Assembly: GCA_041609895.1 (NCBI GenBank)
Contig: JBFIPX010000043.1
Coordinates: 1 to 20,806, forward strand
Source: JAHHLP01 sp041609895
GTDB taxonomy: Bacteria; Bacteroidota; Rhodothermia; Rhodothermales; JABDKH01
Length of the DNA: 20,806 bases
Direction: 5' to 3'
Positions 16,321-20,806 of this stretch are shown piece by piece. Numbering within the stretch: position 1 is the stretch's first letter; each line of letters opens with the position of its first letter. The notes below the pieces were generated by a model, which was not told the origin of the DNA, did not search any database, and worked only from the letters and a program-made list of their open reading frames with translations. Made by a program: the position numbers and the translations under genes.

Positions 16321-17505
16321 TCAATTGACAGCCTGTAACGACCCTCCTGCCACCTGTGTCAATGCATTCATCCATGCGAGGGCACTGCCTTGACCGGTGA
16401 AGGCTATCTGAACCATCTTGTGTGCAAGAGCGATCTGCAGCTTATAGTTACGTTCGATGTCAATTGCCTGAATGTCGTCGAGGGCAATCACCTTCCTGTC
16501 GCGCCCGTCACCGAGAAGGATGCTGTCGCGCGTCAGTCTCACGGACATTAGCATGGCTTTCGAAAGACGTGGAAAGTCCCTCTCTTCCGATACCTCGGCC
16601 AGGTCGTGAAGATAGACGCCCTCGCGATCTGGCGTAAACGGAACGGCCTTAATCTGCTCATAGAGTTCTGCAGTGGTTTGCACCTCTCCAGTGCTGTCGT
16701 CCAGCAGACGGCTATCCGGCAACATTGTCAGTTTCAAGGATCCCTCAAGGTTAGTAACCGACGTGCCGTCGCGCGTCAAAAGCCCTCTGTACATTCCGGT
16801 TACCGGGTCGCGATACAGCAGCTTATGAATCCCGTCGGCTGGCTTGTGTGCCCACGAGGGACAAAGGTCATCCTCCGCAACGTTCTCGTCAATGCGGATT
16901 GGTGCCTTCAGCTTTTGGAGTGCTTCCGACAGCCCGCCACCTTCGTCAAACTCGATCGGCGGCAACACCTCGACTCGTATTCGTCCCGGCCGAGGGTAGG
17001 TGGCCCAGCGAGGCCAGGTGACATATGACCCGTGCATGATAACGGGGTGAACGGGATACCCGAAGCGCATGAAGATCTTTGCGGTCGACTCTATCCATGG
17101 TTCGGGTCGACCTGCCCACCGGCTGCCACCCTCCGGATAGATCACCACCTTTTCGCCTCGATCCAGCAACTCTTTCACAGCTCGCACGAGTCGGGGTTCG
17201 GCAATTCTTTTTCGCGTCGGCTGGAGATCGAGACTTGAGAGTGCCCAGCGAAGGAAAGGCTTTCGGAAAAACTCCTGCGTCATGACTCCCGCTGTCGGTC
17301 GACCCCACGGCGTGAAACAGTTCAACACGAAGGGATCCCAACGATTGGAATGGTTGCCGTACAGAAAACACGGACCTTCGGGCATCTCGTGGGAACTCTC
17401 GGCCATGAAGGGCCGCCAGTAGATCCTCACAAAGCTCAGCAGCAAAGTCCGAAAAAGGGCGATGCTGGCAAATTTGCTTGCGGAAGAAGCGGGCACGGAT
17501 GACAA
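16321..17505 (-). CDS. PlsC-type 1-acylglycerol-phosphate acyltransferase with C-terminal extension
   Basis: The first 215 or so residues form a lysophospholipid acyltransferase domain. The HX4D motif is His52-Ser-Asn-Arg-Trp-Asp57, and the second block EGGSR is at 125-129 in IYPEGGSRWAG. A hydrophobic N-terminal helix (about 13-30) would anchor it to the inner membrane. These enzymes move an acyl chain onto lysophosphatidic acid or a similar acceptor. The protein is 394 residues, much longer than PlsC at about 245. The extra C-terminal part has alternating strands and ends in VQIAFTGQGSALAWMNALT, a pattern like a PH domain closing helix. The start is a TTG at 17505 or GTG at 17496; neither has a good ribosome site. 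Confidence 0.85.
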   Translation of the reverse strand: MSSVPASSASKFASIALFRTLLLSFVRIYWRPFMAESSHEMPEGPCFLYGNHSNRWDPFVLNCFTPWGRPTAGVMTQEFFRKPFLRWALSSLDLQPTRKRIAEPRLVRAVKELLDRGEKVVIYPEGGSRWAGRPEPWIESTAKIFMRFGYPVHPVIMHGSYVTWPRWATYPRPGRIRVEVLPPIEFDEGGGLSEALQKLKAPIRIDENVAEDDLCPSWAHKPADGIHKLLYRDPVTGMYRGLLTRDGTSVTNLEGSLKLTMLPDSRLLDDSTGEVQTTAELYEQIKAVPFTPDREGVYLHDLAEVSEERDFPRLSKAMLMSVRLTRDSILLGDGRDRKVIALDDIQAIDIERNYKLQIALAHKMVQIAFTGQGSALAWMNALTQVAGGSLQAVN

Positions 17506-17611
17506 GGTTCTATTTGGCCTTCAGAGGCCTGCAACGAACAGCAACGACGCCGGGGTCGAAGATGCTGTTCTGACGCGGCGATATGAAAGAATACCTTTGC
17601 GACTACTTAAT

Positions 17612-17626
17612 CCAAACTGAGTTTGG
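17612..17626. promoter_or_regulatory. Inverted repeat in divergent intergenic region
   Basis: CCAAAC-TGA-GTTTGG is a perfect 6-bp inverted repeat within the 187 bases between the divergent acyltransferase and AHSA1-type genes. It has no T-run, so an operator-like site is more likely than a terminator. No known regulator is assigned. Confidence 0.3.
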
Positions 17627-17692
17627 CGTCCGTCACGAGATTGCGTTATTTCTCTGAGCCCCGGCCTGCGCATCCACTGAATTTCGCCTAGA

Positions 17693-18121
17693 ATGAAGAC
17701 AATCATACACTTCTTCCGCATTCACGCGTCACCCGAAAAAGTCTTTCATGGGCTGACGACTTCCGACGGTCTCGCAGGCTGGTGGAGCCGGGACGTGCAG
17801 GTGGAGGAGGACGGTGACGTTCGGGTTCGATTTCGTTTTTTGGAAGGATTCAATCCCGTCATGGACGTGACGGTTGCGAAGAAAGACAGCCTCGTCAAGT
17901 GGAAGTGTGTCGACGGCCACGATAAATGGCAGGACAATACCTTCACCTTCGACATTCGGCCAGTCGGCGACGAAGCTGATCTCATGTTCATTCAGGAGTA
18001 CGCTAGAGAACTAAGTGATGAAGATTACGGAACATACAATTTCAACTGGGGCTACTATCTGGGCAGCCTGAAGAAGCTATGCGAAACCGGTGACGGTACT
18101 CCCTTTGAGCCGGTGAAATAG
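17693..18121 (+). CDS. SRPBCC protein, AHSA1/Aha1-like
   Basis: A 142-residue protein with the AHSA1 pattern: IHASPEKVFHGLTTSDGLAGWW at 9-31, a strand-rich centre with VRVRFRFLEG and LVKWKCVDG, and a C-terminal helix with NFNWGYYLGSLKKLCETG. The family name comes from the Hsp90 activator Aha1, but bacterial members are mostly single-domain proteins with a ligand cavity and unknown ligands. It is cytosolic. It starts 187 bases from the divergent acyltransferase and is followed after 54 bases by a cupin gene, so the two may be co-transcribed. Confidence 0.88.
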   Translation: MKTIIHFFRIHASPEKVFHGLTTSDGLAGWWSRDVQVEEDGDVRVRFRFLEGFNPVMDVTVAKKDSLVKWKCVDGHDKWQDNTFTFDIRPVGDEADLMFIQEYARELSDEDYGTYNFNWGYYLGSLKKLCETGDGTPFEPVK

Positions 18122-18175
18122 AGGCTCAACAGCGCGGCATTTTTCAGATAGTCGACATCTTCCCGGGTATTACTT

Positions 18176-18505
18176 ATGGAGATAGACAGCGGCCCCTTCG
18201 CTCCTTCGCATCTCGTCGCCGTGCAGAACGCGGCCATTGTCAGCAGGGTGCTTATGAAGAATCGGAACGGCTCGGTGACTCTATTCGCCTTTGGTCGCGG
18301 AGAAGAGCTTAGCGAGCATACCGTTCCGCATGACGCGCTCTTGCAGATCATTGAGGGTGCAGCTCGAATCCGGATTGCCGAGTCCGATTTCCTCGTCAAT
18401 AAGGGTGAAGCCGTTATATTACCGGGTGGCGTGCCCCACGCAGTAGTGGCTGAGCAGAGTTTCAAGATGATTCTGACAATGATTAGACCACCGAAGGATT
18501 GGTGA
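18176..18505 (+). CDS. Single-domain cupin
   Basis: A 109-residue cupin_2-type beta-barrel. The first motif is EELSEHTVPHDALLQIIEG, with His48, His52 and Glu60 in metal-binding positions, and the second is PGGVPHAV with His88. The spacing fits a small cytosolic cupin that binds a metal ion. Functions range from isomerase and dioxygenase to sensing, and none can be chosen. ATG 18176 gives the usual length. The following 36 bases contain the ribosome site of a 55-residue membrane protein. Confidence 0.88.
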   Translation: MEIDSGPFAPSHLVAVQNAAIVSRVLMKNRNGSVTLFAFGRGEELSEHTVPHDALLQIIEGAARIRIAESDFLVNKGEAVILPGGVPHAVVAEQSFKMILTMIRPPKDW

Positions 18506-18532
18506 CATTATTAGCAGTTTTTGGAAAGCACC

Positions 18533-18537
18533 AGGAG
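18533..18537 (+). promoter_or_regulatory. Shine-Dalgarno site for the 55-aa membrane protein
   Basis: AGGAG lies 4 bases before ATG 18542 and selects it over an in-frame TTG at 18521. Confidence 0.65.
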
Positions 18538-18541
18538 TTTT

Positions 18542-18709
18542 ATGAAGGCGGAATTGGTTGTTTTGACGTTATGGCTTATAACAATTGTTACCTCTGTTCT
18601 TGTTGTCAGCGACAGCGCTGACTTCAAGATCCTGGGCCCGGTTTACGCAGTTTGCGCGATCGGTTCTGTCGTCGCAGTGCGACACGAACGAAAGAACCCG
18701 CCTCAATAG
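18542..18709 (+). CDS. 55-aa two-helix membrane protein
   Basis: A very small protein consisting of two hydrophobic helices (about residues 4-23 and 32-47) joined by a short polar loop with DSADFK, ending in a basic tail (RHERKNPPQ). By the positive-inside rule the tail is probably cytosolic. I know no family for it. A good ribosome site and position inside a run of plus-strand genes make it likely to be real. Confidence 0.6.
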   Translation: MKAELVVLTLWLITIVTSVLVVSDSADFKILGPVYAVCAIGSVVAVRHERKNPPQ

Positions 18710-18755
18710 TTCGGGATGTGAACAACAGTGTACGTCGAATTAAGACGCGCGAATC

Positions 18756-19415
18756 ATGCGCTACCTGCCCAAACTATTCGAGAACAACCGACTCTGGGTG
18801 ACCGAGAAGACTTCGGTCGACGCCGACTTCTTTGTACGTCAGCAGGGCTCTCAGGAGCCACCGTTTCTCTGGATCGGATGTGCCGACAGCCGGGTTCCCG
18901 CGAACGAAATCGTTGGCCTCGAACCAGGGCAGTTGTTCGTTCATCGAAACGTAGCGAACGTTGTTGCGGATGACGATCTGAATCTTCAGGCCGTACTTCA
19001 GTATGCGGTCGACAACCTGAAAGTGCGACACGTCATCGTATGCGGCCACTACGGTTGTGGCGGCGTGCAAGCGGCGATGGGGGATCCGGTTGAGGCGCCC
19101 CTTGAGGAGTGGATCGAACACATTCGCCGTATCTATCGCGACCGACGGTCGGAGCTCGATGCTATCGATGATGCAGACGCTCGATGGAGAAAGCTGTGTG
19201 AGATCAATGTGGCCGAGCAGCTCGCGAATGTCTGCGCCACGAGGATCGTCCGTGACGCGTGGCGACGCGGCCAGCAGCTTGTGATTCACGGCTGGATATA
19301 CGACTTGGGGAGCGGGCTGCTGAAGGATCTGGATTTGACGACCGACGGGTCGCGCGACGATATGCAATCGATGCAGAAGCGCATGGCCGCGACCTCCGGC
19401 CCCGATGGCCCGTGA
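18756..19415 (+). CDS. can: Beta-class carbonic anhydrase
   Basis: A 219-residue beta-carbonic anhydrase of normal length. Zinc ligands are Cys42, His98 and Cys101 (GCADSR and CGHYGCGGV), with Asp44 and Arg46 forming the catalytic dyad; these numbers equal those of E. coli Can. It interconverts CO2 and bicarbonate in the cytosol, supplying bicarbonate for carboxylases. The segment near residues 106-112 differs from E. coli, so allosteric control by bicarbonate cannot be judged. The ATG at 18756 gives the usual MRYLPKLFENN start; there is no Shine-Dalgarno site. Its TGA shares a base with the next gene's ATG, indicating translational coupling. Confidence 0.97.
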   Translation: MRYLPKLFENNRLWVTEKTSVDADFFVRQQGSQEPPFLWIGCADSRVPANEIVGLEPGQLFVHRNVANVVADDDLNLQAVLQYAVDNLKVRHVIVCGHYGCGGVQAAMGDPVEAPLEEWIEHIRRIYRDRRSELDAIDDADARWRKLCEINVAEQLANVCATRIVRDAWRRGQQLVIHGWIYDLGSGLLKDLDLTTDGSRDDMQSMQKRMAATSGPDGP

Positions 19416-19957
19416 TGAGTGACCGCAGAATGGACTTCGCAATCGATGAGGCCTTGCAGATCCTGGAGCGCACACCGGCCGTCCTTAGAGAGTACCTCGA
19501 CGGACTTTCCGAGTCGTGGGTAGAGCACAACGAAGGGGGAGACACGTTCAGTCCGCGGGACGTACTCGGTCACCTCATCCACGGTGAAAAGACAGATTGG
19601 ATACCGCGGCTTCGCCAGATTATGGAGGGAAGAGGAGATCGCCCGTTCGAGCCGTTCGATCGGTTCGCCATGCGGAAAGAGGCAAGTCAGCCGTCGGTCT
19701 CCGAAATGCTAGAAGAGTTTGCGTCGCTCCGAAATGAGAATTTGAACACGATGCGAGCGATGAACCTATCGGCTGCCGATATGGAGCGAACCGGAGTGCA
19801 TCCTGATATCGGGGTCGTAACCGTCCGTCAGCTGCTTGCAACGTGGACCGCTCACGACTTGGCTCACCTTGCACAGATTGCAAGGACGATGGCCAAGCAG
19901 TACGCGGATGCTGTCGGACCCTGGCGCGGGCATCTGCGGGTCATGGACCGGACGTAG
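19415..19957 (+). CDS. DinB-fold protein (second copy)
   Basis: A 180-residue DinB-type helical bundle. Histidines that fit a metal site are His53 and His56 in VLGHLIHGEK and His147/His151 in TAHDLAHLAQI. The motif PFEPFDRF and the C-terminal AVGPWRGHL are typical of a DinB subgroup I recognise, whose function is unknown. It is clearly distinct from the DinB-fold protein at 14135, with low similarity outside the histidine motifs, so a local tandem duplication is unlikely. ATG 19415 overlaps the carbonic anhydrase stop (TGATG), which fixes the start and suggests co-expression. An upstream in-frame extension to 19259 lies within the carbonic anhydrase gene. Confidence 0.9.
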   Translation: MSDRRMDFAIDEALQILERTPAVLREYLDGLSESWVEHNEGGDTFSPRDVLGHLIHGEKTDWIPRLRQIMEGRGDRPFEPFDRFAMRKEASQPSVSEMLEEFASLRNENLNTMRAMNLSAADMERTGVHPDIGVVTVRQLLATWTAHDLAHLAQIARTMAKQYADAVGPWRGHLRVMDRT

Positions 19958-20012
19958 ACGGTATCGCTTTCCATCGTGTCGAACGGCTGCGGGGTCCGGA
20001 TGCCGGCGGCCC

Positions 20013-20054
20013 CGAAAACGAAAAGGGCCCGACGACGTTTGTCATCAGGCCCTT
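20013..20054 (-). terminator. Rho-independent terminator of the RRM gene
   Basis: On the minus strand a 7-bp stem (AAGGGCC with GGCCCTT), a mismatch, then a further 6 pairs including one G-U close over a 4-base loop, and are followed directly by a T-rich tract (TTTTCGTTTTC). It lies 27 bases after the RRM protein stop. It is the best intrinsic terminator in the window. Confidence 0.85.
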
Positions 20055-20080
20055 CTCTCCAACAAGTTGGCGGGAAACCT

Positions 20081-20371
20081 CTAGTAAGACTCGCGCCCTC
20101 CTCTATCTCCTCCCCGTCGTGGTCGTTCTTCCCGGGGACGCGCCTCGTTGACGGTCAGGGTTCGTCCGCCGAAATCCTCACCGTTCAAGCTATTGATCGC
20201 TGCCTCAGCCTCGGACTGTTCGGGCATTTCTACGAACCCGAAGCCTCTCGACTTACCCGTAAAGCGGTCTTTGATGATGGTCGCGGAGTCGACGGCTCCA
20301 AATTCTTCGAAGGCCTGACGGAGGTCGTCTTCGGTCGTCGGAAAAGGCAGATTGCCTACATAGATGTTCAT
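20081..20371 (-). CDS. RRM-domain RNA-binding protein with RGG tail
   Basis: A 96-residue protein consisting of one RNA recognition motif plus a short basic tail. RNP2 is IYVGNL at residues 3-8 and RNP1 is RGFGFVEM at 42-49, with the Phe positions that stack on RNA bases intact. The tail (about 78-96) contains RRGGDRGGR, similar to eukaryote-like glycine-rich RNA-binding proteins and to the cyanobacterial Rbp family, which are often cold-induced. It probably binds single-stranded RNA in the cytosol. The start at ATG 20371 gives the standard MNIYVGNLP; ATG 20392 has a stronger AGGGGG site and would add seven residues. The frame stays open to 20584, but that extension does not look like protein. 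Confidence 0.95.
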   Translation of the reverse strand: MNIYVGNLPFPTTEDDLRQAFEEFGAVDSATIIKDRFTGKSRGFGFVEMPEQSEAEAAINSLNGEDFGGRTLTVNEARPREERPRRGGDRGGRESY

Positions 20372-20680
20372 TTGCCTGCTTTGAAACTGCATTTCCCCCT
20401 TGCCCCCAAACGAAAGAAGCTGCCGACCCGGATGACTGTTCAACGCGGGGCGGACAGCAAGAGGCATCGGAAATGCGTTAATTGAAACGTTGGATCTCAC
20501 GCGTTGAGAAATCGCGTGTTCCAACTTTTTCGATTCGATCCGACAAATTCGTAATGTTGCGTTTAGGGTCCGGACTTCGCCCACTCCCCGGACGTGGTCG
20601 TATTCTTACCAACGCATGCCACGGATAGACGGTGAACCGGGAAGAGCATTCATTTCAGTCATCGTTTGACATCCACAACA
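20372..20680 (-). other. 309-base gene-free leader and intergenic region
   Basis: No convincing gene is seen between the divergent RRM and TfoX-domain genes. The RRM side includes a perfect 6-bp stem at 20498-20518 (CACGCG and CGCGTG around nine bases) and a G-rich AGGGGG at about 20395-20400. A long structured 5' leader would suit a temperature-responsive RNA-binding protein gene, but that is inference. I could not place promoter boxes. Confidence 0.45.
20498..20518. repeat. Inverted repeat in the RRM gene leader
   Basis: CACGCG at 20498-20503 and CGCGTG at 20513-20518 form a perfect 6-bp stem with a 9-base loop, about 125 bases upstream of the RRM start codon. Confidence 0.5.
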
Positions 20681-20806
20681 ATGGCGTATAGTGAAGCCCT
20701 GGCCAAGAGAGTTCGAGAGGTGCTGGCGGATAGATCCGGCGTAGTCGAGAAGAAGATGTTCGGCGGACTCGCCTTCATGGTTGATGGAAACATGTGCTGC
20801 GGCATA
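20681..20806 (+). CDS. TfoX N-terminal-domain protein (3' end outside window)
   Basis: The frame from ATG 20681 stays open to the window edge, giving 42 residues. They match the start of single-domain TfoX/Sxy N-terminal proteins: a helix with LAKRVREVL, then the hallmark KKMFGGLAFMVDGNMCCG. Full members are about 110 residues. Despite the name, single-domain forms are not shown to control competence, and their role is unknown. No Shine-Dalgarno site is visible. The same kind of small stand-alone protein (DUF1801, AHSA1, DinB) is frequent in this window. Confidence 0.85.
   Translation, partial: MAYSEALAKRVREVLADRSGVVEKKMFGGLAFMVDGNMCCGI

Noticed and set aside
18728..18973. Plus-strand 81-codon frame upstream of and into the carbonic anhydrase gene
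   Set aside because: It is a shifted frame of the carbonic anhydrase gene with no family pattern.
20666..20692. TTGACA with TATAGT 15 bases later as a promoter
   Set aside because: It would start transcription inside the TfoX-domain gene, after the family-consistent ATG at 20681; spacing is also short.

Overview
The window holds about 29 protein-coding genes, two of them cut by the window edges. I see no rRNA, tRNA, CRISPR array, integrase, transposase or phage gene. Most genes are solitary, small and separated by 15-190 bases. Base composition is moderately GC-rich. Some genes have strong Shine-Dalgarno sites (at about 1733, 2299, 2823 and 18533), while others have none (gltS-like, osmC, DUF1801, carbonic anhydrase). 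Together with an RRM/RGG RNA-binding protein, lipoproteins and an AbgT transporter, this suggests an uncultured free-living Gram-negative bacterium, perhaps near Rhodothermota/Bacteroidota or Gemmatimonadota. That placement is a weak inference, because no marker gene is present.

Layout. 1-1582 (+): the 3' part of a D-Ala-D-Ala-ligase-like ATP-grasp enzyme overlapping an SDR oxidoreductase by 17 bases, probably one operon. 1745-5187 (+): an HXXEE membrane protein, an SRPBCC protein, a secreted SH3-like protein and an AbgT-family transporter. 5302-9078 (+): an orphan, a YfbR/HDDC2-type HD phosphohydrolase, a DUF6940 protein, an amidase-signature lipoprotein and another orphan. 9096-10139 (-): a serine beta-lactamase-like lipoprotein, convergent with the orphan across a shared hairpin. 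10253-14677 (+): a small membrane protein, a small orphan, a secreted MBL-fold hydrolase, a DUF1801 protein overlapping a PH-like membrane protein, OsmC, a spacer with a 12-bp tandem repeat, an STAS-like protein, an N-terminal DUF1905 remnant and a DinB-fold protein. 14771-17505 (-): a GltS-type glutamate/Na+ symporter and a PlsC-type acyltransferase with a long C-terminal extension. 17693-19957 (+): an AHSA1-type protein, a cupin, a 55-aa membrane protein, beta-carbonic anhydrase and a second DinB-fold protein whose start overlaps the carbonic anhydrase stop. 20081-20371 (-): an RRM protein with a long leader and a convincing intrinsic terminator. 20681-end (+): the start of a TfoX N-terminal-domain protein.

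The genes do not form one pathway. The content looks like housekeeping and stress accessory functions: ester, amide and beta-lactam-like hydrolases at the envelope, peroxide defence (OsmC), CO2 hydration, solute transport and small ligand-binding folds. I found no convincing new multi-gene system. The items most worth a second look are the ATP-grasp/SDR pair, the acyltransferase C-terminal domain, the DUF1905 remnant, the RRM gene leader and several short orphans.
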